A DNA stretch of 17,670 nt from Candidatus Pelagibacter sp. TMED153 (GTDB lineage Bacteria; Pseudomonadota; Alphaproteobacteria; Pelagibacterales; Pelagibacteraceae). Below, one piece after another: positions 1-7,444 of this stretch (position 1 is its first letter; each line of letters opens with the position of its first letter). The DNA lies in the NCBI GenBank assembly GCA_002169935.2, contig NHHC02000035.1, positions 12,886 to 30,555 of the forward strand, written 5' to 3'. A program made the position numbers and the translations under genes. The notes below the pieces were generated by a model, which worked only from the letters and a program-made list of their open reading frames with translations, did not search any database and was not told where the DNA came from.

Positions 1-91
1 TTATTTTTAAATTTACTTCTTCTCCGTTATGTAAACCAATTCCTTTTAAGTCTATATTTTCTTTTATTGTACTTTGTTTGGATTTAAGCAT
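1..91 (-). CDS. lpxC: LpxC (UDP-3-O-acyl-N-acetylglucosamine deacetylase), N-terminal fragment
   Basis: Only the first 30 codons lie in the window; the gene runs off the left edge. The translation begins MLKSKQSTIKENIDLKGIGL and continues HNGEEVNLKI. The GIGLHNG stretch matches the conserved G-x-GLHSG start of LpxC, the zinc deacetylase that commits UDP-3-O-acyl-GlcNAc to lipid A synthesis in the cytoplasm. The catalytic zinc ligands lie beyond the edge and cannot be checked. The ATG at 89-91 is the only plausible start. Position supports the call: in Alphaproteobacteria lpxC commonly follows ftsA-ftsZ at the end of the dcw cluster. Here it follows ftsA directly after a 65-bp gap, with ftsZ absent from between them. 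Its presence implies an outer membrane with lipopolysaccharide. Confidence 0.85.
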   Translation of the reverse strand, partial: MLKSKQSTIKENIDLKGIGLHNGEEVNLKI

Positions 92-156
92 TTTGCTTTA
101 TACAAAATTGTCAGAAATGAATTAAAACAACAAATGTTTCAAAAAATAACAATTAT
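92..156. other. Short ftsA-lpxC intergenic gap
   Basis: This 65-bp spacer is the largest gap inside the cluster and lies where ftsZ would be expected. Read on the minus strand it is A+T rich, with a TATAAA only a few bases before the lpxC ATG, but I could not pair it with a convincing -35 element. No stem-loop terminator and no remnant of ftsZ is visible. It may hold a weak lpxC promoter or simply be a spacer. Confidence 0.5.
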
Positions 157-1356
157 TTACTCAAATAAGGACTTAAAAATCCTAGTTATTAAAGAGTTTT
201 TTGTTTGAGCAACAGGTATAGCTTCTTTTTTCCAACCATAAGTAGATAAATTCGCTGCGCACTTGATTAATAAGTCTGGTTCGAAATTATGTATGAAATG
301 AGTATCAAAATTATAAAATTTAGAGAAATAAAATTTAAAATTATCTTTAAAATTGTTTAAAATTAGTTCATCTTTAATGTTTATATAGATTCTACAATCA
401 TTTTTTTTAAAAGACTTAATATTAATATTTTTGTTTAAAATTATATCAATAACTTCTTCTATTCGGGCGTTAACAATATCTTCAATTAATTTCTTTCTAA
501 TTTTTCTATATTTTCCTTGAGAAAAATACTTTTCCTCTAAAAAATCATTTTCTTCGTAATTTTTATTCTTAAATAATTTATCTGATAAGAATGTTTTAAT
601 CGTTTCATAATCAATAGAGCATACTTTGCCTACATCTTTAAAAATTATACCTGTTCCAAAATTAAAATATTCATCATATTTAAATGAGGCGTCATCAAAA
701 AAACTTATATTAGAGTTATCTTTATCTATGGTAATTTTTAAAAATGTCTCAGTTTTATTATCCTGATTAACTAATTGAATACCTTCAACAAAGTTTTTTA
801 ATAATACTTTTTTTACCACTAGATTATTTTTGTTAAAAATCTGATGAATATTTTTCAAGTCATTAATTCCGATCATAAAAAAAGTAAGTTCGTGACTATA
901 AAAATTTCCAAATAGACCTATCGGCAAATTTTCAGTAATGGTTCCATCTAAAATACTTTTAGAATTAAAAATATGTAAAATAGCATTATCTTTTTCATTT
1001 TCTGTTATAGTTAATTTAAGTGAATTTAGAATATAAGAAATATTCTCTTTCAAAACTTGAGATCCATTTAATTTTTTGAATCCAGAAATATTTATGCATG
1101 TACTATCAAAACTATCTGTGATAATAATAATTTCTTTAAAAATAAAATTTAACTTGCTTTCAATTGCTTGAACACTTTTGTTTATTATATTTTGAGTTTC
1201 ATCAATGCTTGTAAATTTATTTTTATTTATACCTTGGATGGGCGTAACAATTTTTTCAACAATTTTTAGATTTTGATTGTCATCATAGACTACTGCTGCA
1301 AAAATATAATTTGATTTATTAATTTCAACAAAAAGACTTGGAATATCTGTTTGCAT
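157..1356 (-). CDS. ftsA: FtsA-like division protein, divergent, without recognisable ATP-binding motifs
   Basis: A 399-residue protein close to FtsA in length (about 420). FtsA is an actin-like protein that anchors FtsZ filaments to the inner membrane. Family features visible: a 1C-like region with an LDGT-x7-GLFG stretch (136-150), corresponding to the IDG...PxGMSG segment of FtsA; an R-x3-L-x3-I-x2-R-x2-E helix (287-301); an EPDLLIKCAANLSTYG stretch (359-374), equivalent to the DPxxATAxGL segment; and a C-terminal amphipathic helix (386-399, NSLITRIFKSLFE) that could bind membrane. What is odd: the phosphate-binding loops are not recognisable. The N-terminal GT motif reads EINKSN (11-16), DIGGGTT is replaced by TIDKDNSN (209-216), and no GG adenosine motif is seen near 320-345. 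It starts just after ftsQ. The call rests on position plus the conserved segments; nucleotide binding is doubtful. Confidence 0.85.
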   Translation of the reverse strand: MQTDIPSLFVEINKSNYIFAAVVYDDNQNLKIVEKIVTPIQGINKNKFTSIDETQNIINKSVQAIESKLNFIFKEIIIITDSFDSTCINISGFKKLNGSQVLKENISYILNSLKLTITENEKDNAILHIFNSKSILDGTITENLPIGLFGNFYSHELTFFMIGINDLKNIHQIFNKNNLVVKKVLLKNFVEGIQLVNQDNKTETFLKITIDKDNSNISFFDDASFKYDEYFNFGTGIIFKDVGKVCSIDYETIKTFLSDKLFKNKNYEENDFLEEKYFSQGKYRKIRKKLIEDIVNARIEEVIDIILNKNINIKSFKKNDCRIYINIKDELILNNFKDNFKFYFSKFYNFDTHFIHNFEPDLLIKCAANLSTYGWKKEAIPVAQTKNSLITRIFKSLFE

Positions 1357-1359
1357 AAA

Positions 1360-2019
1360 CTAGTTCAAAATAAGTTGATCTTTAATTCTATAATCAAATA
1401 TCTTGTAATCATGAAAATTGCTATTTTTTTTTAAAAGCATAAAATTTTGTAAACTATCTAAATAATTTAAAACGGGTAGTTTAATCACTTTATTATCTCG
1501 AATAATCAAGTCCCATCTGCCAGACTCAAAAAAATAAAAAGTCTTTATCATTTGTAATGGAAACTTTATATTTTGAAGTTCTTTATATAAAGAGTAGAAA
1601 TCTCTCTCATTGCCGAAAACTGTTGGTAAATCATCATATCTCTCTATAACCAAAAAATTAATCAAATTTCCTTTGTCTGAAATATAAAAAATTTTTTTTT
1701 TATTATGTAGTATGGCTATAGGTTTTTTTTCAACTATTATCAGTTTTAATGTACTTGGATAAATCTTTTTAATACTAAAGCTTTCAATGAAAGTTTCACT
1801 TTTTAAATTTGATTCTATATCCTCAACATTCAAAAAAAATAAATTTTCTTTATATAAAAAATTCAATTTTTTTTTTATATCATTGGCATTTAAAATTGAA
1901 TTATTTTCAACTTTAATTTTTTGAATATTTAAATTAGAATTGATATTAAAATCAAATTTTGGAGTATAAGTGGTTAAAAGAATTAAAAGTATAATCAATC
2001 CAAAGAGTGATTTTTTCAT
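1360..2019 (-). CDS. ftsQ: FtsQ, short bitopic divisome scaffold protein
   Basis: FtsQ is an inner-membrane protein that links FtsL and FtsB to the rest of the divisome through its periplasmic part. This 219-residue version has an N-terminal membrane segment (about 4-20) after only three residues (MKK), a POTRA-like domain (about 32-98; hydrophobic pattern IQKIKVENN, then an ANDIKKKL helix and an YPSTLKLIIVEKKPIA strand), and a beta domain with YISDKGNLI (about 111-119). It ends soon after a DYRIKDQLIL strand. It is well short of E. coli FtsQ (276 residues) and lacks the extended cytoplasmic N-terminus of many alphaproteobacterial homologues. The ATG overlaps the ddl stop in an ATGA arrangement, and the stop lies three bases from the ftsA ATG, so the three genes are probably translationally coupled. 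Confidence 0.88.
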   Translation of the reverse strand: MKKSLFGLIILLILLTTYTPKFDFNINSNLNIQKIKVENNSILNANDIKKKLNFLYKENLFFLNVEDIESNLKSETFIESFSIKKIYPSTLKLIIVEKKPIAILHNKKKIFYISDKGNLINFLVIERYDDLPTVFGNERDFYSLYKELQNIKFPLQMIKTFYFFESGRWDLIIRDNKVIKLPVLNYLDSLQNFMLLKKNSNFHDYKIFDYRIKDQLILN

Positions 2020-2945
2020 CTGTTTATGCCGGCATTAAGAAGTATTTTTTTAACTAAATTTTCAAAAGATATACCTTTGAAATTAGCTATTTCAGGAACT
2101 AATGATAAGCTTGTCATGCCTGGTTGTGTATTAATTTCTAAAAGATAAAATTTATTTTTAAAAAATTTGAAATCTGATCGTGTAACACCCTTACAATCCA
2201 AAGCATTGTGCGCCCTCTTAGCAATCTGTAAAGCTTCTTTGTATTTAGAACTTTTTAAGTTAGCTGGCATTATATGTTTAGTTTTAGCAGACTTTAAGTA
2301 TTTGGCTTTGTAATCATAAAACTTTCGTTTTGGCTTAAGTTCAATTGCCCCCAAGGACTCGCCATTTATAACTGCTACTTGAATTTCTTGCCCTCCAATA
2401 TAAGGTTCAAAAATTAATTCTACGTATTTTTTAAACAGAGACTTAGTAGAAGTATTTAGATCAGAAATATTTTTACAGATTTTTACTCCGATACTAGATC
2501 CTTCATTAATAGGTTTGACTACGATAGGAAATTTAATCTTTTTTACTTTAATACATTTTCTTAATTCAATTTTACTATATTTTTCTTTCTCGAGAACAAA
2601 ATATTCAGGTGATCTAATCTTATTCTTCTTAAAAATTTCTTTTGAAATTACTTTATTCATTGCATTGTAAGAACTAATTACTCCTGAATGGGTATAGGGA
2701 ATTCTTAAATATTCAAAATAGCTTTGAGCAACTCCATCTTCTCCATCTTTTCCATGTAGCGCATTAAAAATTACATCTATTTTATTCTTATCAATCAAAT
2801 TTAAAGATTTTTTTTTTGGATCGAAAGTTAATACTTTATAACCAATTTTTTTTAATGCATTTATGCATGCTCTTCCACTATCAAGACTAATTTTTCTTTC
2901 TCCGGATGTTCCACCCAATACGACTAAAACTTTTTTATTTTTCAT
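2016..2945 (-). CDS. ddl: D-alanine--D-alanine ligase
   Basis: Cytoplasmic ATP-grasp ligase that joins two D-alanines for use by MurF. The N-terminus shows the substrate motif GGTSGERKIS, with the catalytic glutamate of the SxE pattern present and the next conserved glutamate replaced by lysine. Further on are HGKDGEDG (near 66-73), EGSSIGVKI, a YDYKAKY loop and the Mg/ATP site LLEINTQPGMT near residue 270. The length of 309 residues is normal for DdlB. A TTG six bases upstream (2951) would add two residues; I chose the ATG at 2945 because it gives the usual hydrophobic MKNKKVLVVLGG start. It overlaps the end of murB by about 11 bp and ends in an ATGA overlap with ftsQ. The murB-ddl-ftsQ order is typical of alphaproteobacterial dcw clusters. 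Confidence 0.95.
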   Translation of the reverse strand: MKNKKVLVVLGGTSGERKISLDSGRACINALKKIGYKVLTFDPKKKSLNLIDKNKIDVIFNALHGKDGEDGVAQSYFEYLRIPYTHSGVISSYNAMNKVISKEIFKKNKIRSPEYFVLEKEKYSKIELRKCIKVKKIKFPIVVKPINEGSSIGVKICKNISDLNTSTKSLFKKYVELIFEPYIGGQEIQVAVINGESLGAIELKPKRKFYDYKAKYLKSAKTKHIMPANLKSSKYKEALQIAKRAHNALDCKGVTRSDFKFFKNKFYLLEINTQPGMTSLSLVPEIANFKGISFENLVKKILLNAGINR

Positions 2946-3843
2946 TACCAATAATCTTAATCTCTAATTGAAGACTAACTCCTGTTTTAGTTTTTACCTC
3001 TTTTTTTACTTTATTTATTAATTTTTCTATATCAGAAGCTTTTGCTTTTCCATTGTTAATAAAAAAATTACAATGTTTTTCCGAGATACTTGCGCCTCCT
3101 TCGTAAAATTTATCACAGCCTGATTCCTTGATTAGCAGCCATGCTTTTTTATCTTTGCTATTTTTAAATGTACTGCCACCAGTTTTTATTTTACTTGGTT
3201 GAGATTTTTTTTTTTTTTGAATTAATTCTTCTTGCTTTTTTGCAATAAGTTTTTTTGAAGAAACTCTTCCTTTGAGTTTTGCAGATAAAATTATATAATT
3301 CTTTGGAAGACTTGTATCTCTATAGTAAAATTTTATCTCACTACTTTTTATTTCTTTTTCATTTCCTTTATCATCAATTACTTTAATGGACTCTAAAATT
3401 TCTGAAATATTTGAGCCATAGCAACCGCTGTTCATTATTATTGCTCCACCAACAGATCCAGGAATACAAGATAAGAATTCCATCCCACTGATATGATTGT
3501 TTTGGGCAAAATCTGCAACTTTTTTATCAAATGTAGCAGCGCCTACTTCTATAATGTTTTCTTCTAATAATTTTATTTCAGAAAACTTAGAGCCTAATTT
3601 AATGACCACACCTTTCACGCCTGAGTCTCTGATAAGAGTATTTGAACCAGCGCCTAATACATATACCTGATAATCATTTTTCCTAACTTTATTTAAAAAT
3701 TCTATAAGATGATCTTTGTTTTCAGGTCTAAAAAAGATATCAGCTGGGCCTCCTAAGTTGAACCAACTGTATTTTGATAAATTTTCGTTAACTATTAAGC
3801 TTTTTCCGAATTGTTTTTTTAAGAGTGCAATATTTAAATTCAT
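2935..3843 (-). CDS. murB: UDP-N-acetylenolpyruvoylglucosamine reductase MurB
   Basis: FAD- and NADPH-dependent enzyme that reduces UDP-GlcNAc-enolpyruvate to UDP-MurNAc in the cytoplasm. FAD-domain motifs are clear: YSWFNLGGPADIFF, VLGAGSNTLI, IPGSVGGAIIMNSGCYG. The catalytic residues are the tyrosine-arginine of FYYRDT, the serine of GGSTFKN and a final glutamate in LQLEIKII. The GGSTFKN form and absence of the extra type I loop suggest a type II MurB. The reading frame is open to an ATG at 3870, nine codons upstream. I prefer the ATG at 3843 because it forms a 4-bp ATGA overlap with the murC stop, the same coupling seen at mraZ-ftsZ and ddl-ftsQ; the longer start would overlap murC by 31 bp with no better ribosome site. 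A run of 14 A on the coding strand lies inside the gene. Confidence 0.95.
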   Translation of the reverse strand: MNLNIALLKKQFGKSLIVNENLSKYSWFNLGGPADIFFRPENKDHLIEFLNKVRKNDYQVYVLGAGSNTLIRDSGVKGVVIKLGSKFSEIKLLEENIIEVGAATFDKKVADFAQNNHISGMEFLSCIPGSVGGAIIMNSGCYGSNISEILESIKVIDDKGNEKEIKSSEIKFYYRDTSLPKNYIILSAKLKGRVSSKKLIAKKQEELIQKKKKSQPSKIKTGGSTFKNSKDKKAWLLIKESGCDKFYEGGASISEKHCNFFINNGKAKASDIEKLINKVKKEVKTKTGVSLQLEIKIIGNEK

Positions 3844-5237
3844 AAGCTTGTTTTTAATTCTCTCATCCATTGTGAGATAGAACCAGCGCCCATACCAATT
3901 ATAATTTCATTGCTTATTAAATTCTTTTTAAAAAAGTTTGATAATTCTTTTTGATTTTTTACTAAGATCACTTGAGTTCTAGAATTTCTAGATATCAGCT
4001 TTGCAAAATTTAATAGATTAAAATTTAAATTTTTCTTTTCCCCCGCGGCATATATTGGGCAAATTAAAACTAAATCTGATTTTACAAATGATTTCGAAAA
4101 GGATTTTTTTAATGATATTATCCTTGAGTATCGATGCGGCTCAAAAACCGTTATAATTTTCCTTTTATTATAAGCCTTTCTTACTCCCTCTAGAACAGAA
4201 AAAATTTCAGTTGGATGATGAGCATAATCATCAAAAAAATCATTTTTATTTTTTGTAAATATTTTTGTCATTCTCCTTTGAACTCCCGAGAAATTTTTCA
4301 AAGCTTTTTTTATAATACCGATTTTAACTCCAAGATTTATACAAACTGCTGTTGCCGCTGTTGCATTAAGGATATTGTGCTCTCCTATTAATTTTAAATT
4401 AATATCTTTAATCATTACTTTTCTATTATCAGCATTTCTATAATCTAAATCAAAAAGTGAATGAGTGGTATGATACCTGGCGTTTGTGATTCTATAATTA
4501 GCTTTTTTATTAAAACCGTAAGTTAATATATTTTTATTTTTTATCTTATTTAAAATCTTTTTAATATTTTTACTATCGATACAAATTAAAGACTTACCAA
4601 TGGGTTGTGTTTTATTTATAAATTCAATAAATGCATTTTCTAGATTTTTATAGTTTTTATAATAATCTATGTGTTCAAAATCTATATTAGTTACAATTGA
4701 GTAGTTAATTGGTAATTTTAAAAAACTACCATCAGATTCATCCGCCTCTAGAATAGCCCAATCACCTTTACCTAGTTTAGCATTACTTTTGAATGAGTTA
4801 ATAACTCCCCCGTTAATAATTGTTGGATCTAATTTTTGATCAAATAAAATCTTTGCTACTAATGATGTTGTGGTAGTTTTTCCATGAGAACCAGTAATAA
4901 TTATATTTTTTTTTAATGAAACTACATTAGCTAAAACTTCTGCACGTGAATAAATGGGAATTTTTTTTTTTCTCGCTTGTCTAATTTCTATATTGTTATC
5001 TTTAACTGCAGAAGATTTAACAATAATTGTTGCATTTTTTATATTATTCATTGAATGACCTATAAAAACTTTGATCCCGGCTTGTAAGCAATTAGAGATA
5101 CTTTTATTTTTATTTTGATCGCTTCCTTGAATTTTAAATCCCATATTTTTCATAACTTGGGCTAAACCACTCATCCCTATTCCTCCAATACCTATGAAGT
5201 GGATAATTTCTTTTTGTCCTATATTAATATTCTTCAT
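3840..5237 (-). CDS. murC: UDP-N-acetylmuramate--L-alanine ligase MurC
   Basis: First of the Mur ligases; it adds L-alanine to UDP-MurNAc using ATP in the cytoplasm. The protein is 465 residues, normal for MurC (E. coli 491). It shows the N-terminal UDP-binding loop GIGGIGMSGLA (16-26), the P-loop GSHGKTTTT (116-124), the EADESDGSF motif, the NIDFEHIDYY segment, a GEHNILNATAA stretch, and the C-terminal DDYAHHPTEI and EPHRYSR motifs that are diagnostic for MurC over MurD, MurE or MurF. It overlaps the end of murG by 14 bp and ends inside the start of murB, as in other dcw clusters. Confidence 0.97.
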   Translation of the reverse strand: MKNINIGQKEIIHFIGIGGIGMSGLAQVMKNMGFKIQGSDQNKNKSISNCLQAGIKVFIGHSMNNIKNATIIVKSSAVKDNNIEIRQARKKKIPIYSRAEVLANVVSLKKNIIITGSHGKTTTTSLVAKILFDQKLDPTIINGGVINSFKSNAKLGKGDWAILEADESDGSFLKLPINYSIVTNIDFEHIDYYKNYKNLENAFIEFINKTQPIGKSLICIDSKNIKKILNKIKNKNILTYGFNKKANYRITNARYHTTHSLFDLDYRNADNRKVMIKDINLKLIGEHNILNATAATAVCINLGVKIGIIKKALKNFSGVQRRMTKIFTKNKNDFFDDYAHHPTEIFSVLEGVRKAYNKRKIITVFEPHRYSRIISLKKSFSKSFVKSDLVLICPIYAAGEKKNLNFNLLNFAKLISRNSRTQVILVKNQKELSNFFKKNLISNEIIIGMGAGSISQWMRELKTSL

Positions 5238-6324
5238 TTATTATCATTTTTATTTTTTTGTCGATATTTTCATAAACTGATTTGTCTGAATATTGTCTTT
5301 GTTTAATTATAATTTGATCTAATAAAGTTATATCTTCATTAATTTTTTCTAATAACTGAAATAACTTTGTATTTAAATCTCTTTCTTCTATCAAATAACT
5401 ATAACCTTTTTTTTTATAATAAATCGCATTTTTTAACTGATGATTATCGGCAGATGAAGGTAAAGGAACGCTGATAAAGGGTATTTTTGCATTAACCAAT
5501 TCTGCAAGCATTGAAGAGCCTGAGCGAGTTATAGCTAAGTTAACTTTAGAAAAATAATCTAAAATGTTATTACTAAAATTAAAAATTTCAAAATCTATAT
5601 TTAAATTTTTGTAAAAAGAGGTCAAAAATTCATTTTGTTCGAAAAGACATTGTTGATAAATTTTGAAAGATATTTTTGATTCGTTGCATTTTTGAAAAAT
5701 TTTTGGAAGTTTCTCAGCAAAAATTTTTGCAGCCTGGCTACCGCCTAGAACTAATATTTTTAATTTTTTACTGTTGCTGAAAGAATTAGTTTTAGCTTGA
5801 AAATTTAAGATTTCTTTTCGTATGATGTTCCCAATCACATAAATCTTTTTATTATATTTTTCTGAAATTCCTTCTAATTCCCTGATAGATACAAAAATTT
5901 TTTTTGCATAGGGCAGCAAATACCTATTTGCTTTTCCTATATGTAAGTTGTTCTCATAAATAATAAATGGAATTCTTAGTATTGTGGCTGCTACACAAAC
6001 GGGAAATGAAGAATATCCACCCATACCAAAAACTAAATTTGGTTTATTGATCATCAAGAAAATAAATGACCTGAATGTAGAGTACAAAATAGTCAGTATT
6101 GAAAATAATAATTTAAATATATTCTTTTTAAATACTGGTGAGGAGTTAATTTCAACAACTTTGATATCATCATAATCTTTTAAATATTTTAAGCCTCTTT
6201 TATCTGAAATTATCTTAACATCTGCTTCATTTTCAATAAAGTGCTTGGCTAAACTATAGGCAGGAAAAATATGGCCTCCTGTTCCTCCTGTAGCGATGAT
6301 AATTTTTTTTATCTTTTTATTCAT
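5224..6324 (-). CDS. murG: Lipid II synthase MurG (N-acetylglucosaminyltransferase)
   Basis: GT28-family glycosyltransferase, peripheral on the inner face of the membrane, that transfers GlcNAc from UDP-GlcNAc to lipid I to give lipid II. The 366-residue protein begins with the glycine loop GGTGGHIFPA (13-22), followed by FGMGGYSSFP and IIYENN in the acceptor domain, then the second glycine-rich motif VLGGSQAA near 192 and the donor-site segment ITRSGSSMLAEL with PLPSSADNHQ. These match the expected order of MurG motifs. The basic and hydrophobic patch around 67-100 could be the membrane contact. It overlaps ftsW by 8 bp at its start and murC by 14 bp at its end. Confidence 0.96.
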   Translation of the reverse strand: MNKKIKKIIIATGGTGGHIFPAYSLAKHFIENEADVKIISDKRGLKYLKDYDDIKVVEINSSPVFKKNIFKLLFSILTILYSTFRSFIFLMINKPNLVFGMGGYSSFPVCVAATILRIPFIIYENNLHIGKANRYLLPYAKKIFVSIRELEGISEKYNKKIYVIGNIIRKEILNFQAKTNSFSNSKKLKILVLGGSQAAKIFAEKLPKIFQKCNESKISFKIYQQCLFEQNEFLTSFYKNLNIDFEIFNFSNNILDYFSKVNLAITRSGSSMLAELVNAKIPFISVPLPSSADNHQLKNAIYYKKKGYSYLIEERDLNTKLFQLLEKINEDITLLDQIIIKQRQYSDKSVYENIDKKIKMIINEEY

Positions 6325-7444
6325 TTATATCCAATTTATTTTTTGTATAATTCAAAATTATTCCAGCTAAAATAGCGCTTCCTATAAGAGACGAACCTCC
6401 ATAACTTAAAAAAGGTAAGGTCATTCCAGTTGTTGGTAGTAAATTAGTATTAACACCGATATGGATAAATGTTTGAAAGATAAGAAGCGAAGCAAGTCCG
6501 CATAAAGAAAGTTTTAAAAATTGGTCATTTTTTAAGATACAGCTTTTTACAATCCTAAAAGCTATGTACAAAAAAATACTTATAATTAAAATTGAAATAA
6601 TTGAGCCATATTCTTCGGATATAATTGCAATAATATAATCTGTGTGAGCTTCGGGAACACTATCCTTTAAAATTCCTTCTCCCATTCCTTGGCCTTTTAG
6701 GCCTCCTTGCTTTATAGCATTTAAAGCTATTGAAGATTGAAAACTATCTCCTTTACTGGGATCTAAAAATGTAACTAAACGATTAATTATGTAACCAAAT
6801 TTCTCAGGCATTAAAAATAAAAGTGCACCTATTAAAAGAGTAAAGATAATAAAAAAACTAAAAATATATATGAGACTAACACCCGAAACAAATACGGTTG
6901 CAATCCAACTTCCAATTAGCAAAATAGATTGTCCAAGATCTGGTTGATCAATTAAAAGAATTATTACTGAGCACAATAAAAGAAAACTAAATAAGTATCT
7001 TATTTGAGGGTTTTTTAATTTATCTAAGGTTAATATTTTAACTGTCACTAAGATAAAAAAAGGTTTTAAAAGTTCTATAGGTTGCAACCTAAATATATAT
7101 AAATCTAACCATCTTTTAGCACCTTTAACTTCTACTCCAATAATAGGGACTAAAATTAATAATAGAAAAGATAGTATAAAAAATGGAGTCACTATTTTCT
7201 TCAGCAACAATGTATCTATTGCTGAAATAATAAACATTATAAAAAAGGCTAATACAGTAAAAATTAAATGTTTTGAAAAAAAGAAATAGTAAGTTTTGTT
7301 TAGCCTCTCACCTGCTAATGAAGAAGTAGATGAAAATGAAAAAAAAAGACCTAAAAAAAATAAGATAAAAAAACCAAAAAGAATATTCTTATCAATATTT
7401 CTCCAATAAGTATTAAATTCAAAATTAAATAGATTTTTTAACAT
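6317..7444 (-). CDS. ftsW: FtsW, SEDS-family septal peptidoglycan polymerase
   Basis: Polytopic inner-membrane glycosyltransferase that polymerises lipid II at the septum with FtsI as its partner. The 375 residues hold about ten hydrophobic segments. SEDS motifs are present: GAKRWLDL near 108, FLDPSKGDSFQSSIAL before a large loop, the loop segment GQGMGEGI, PEAHTDYIIAIISEEYG, and PFLSYGGSSL near the C-terminus. The FLDP-x-x-GD form is the one I associate with alphaproteobacterial FtsW rather than RodA, and the location between murD and murG supports FtsW. It overlaps the end of murD by 20 bp and the start of murG by 8 bp. Confidence 0.95.
   Translation of the reverse strand: MLKNLFNFEFNTYWRNIDKNILFGFFILFFLGLFFSFSSTSSLAGERLNKTYYFFFSKHLIFTVLAFFIMFIISAIDTLLLKKIVTPFFILSFLLLILVPIIGVEVKGAKRWLDLYIFRLQPIELLKPFFILVTVKILTLDKLKNPQIRYLFSFLLLCSVIILLIDQPDLGQSILLIGSWIATVFVSGVSLIYIFSFFIIFTLLIGALLFLMPEKFGYIINRLVTFLDPSKGDSFQSSIALNAIKQGGLKGQGMGEGILKDSVPEAHTDYIIAIISEEYGSIISILIISIFLYIAFRIVKSCILKNDQFLKLSLCGLASLLIFQTFIHIGVNTNLLPTTGMTLPFLSYGGSSLIGSAILAGIILNYTKNKLDINE

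Noticed and set aside
2946..2951. Upstream TTG start for ddl
   Set aside because: It adds only two residues, and the ATG at 2945 gives a normal family N-terminus.
3205..3218. T-run on the plus strand as an intrinsic terminator
   Set aside because: There is no GC stem next to it and it lies inside murB; long T runs are common across this AT-rich window.
5984..6175. Plus-strand open frame of 63 codons opposite murG
   Set aside because: It lies wholly inside murG, has no recognisable domain or ribosome-binding site, and reads as the antisense shadow of a conserved gene.
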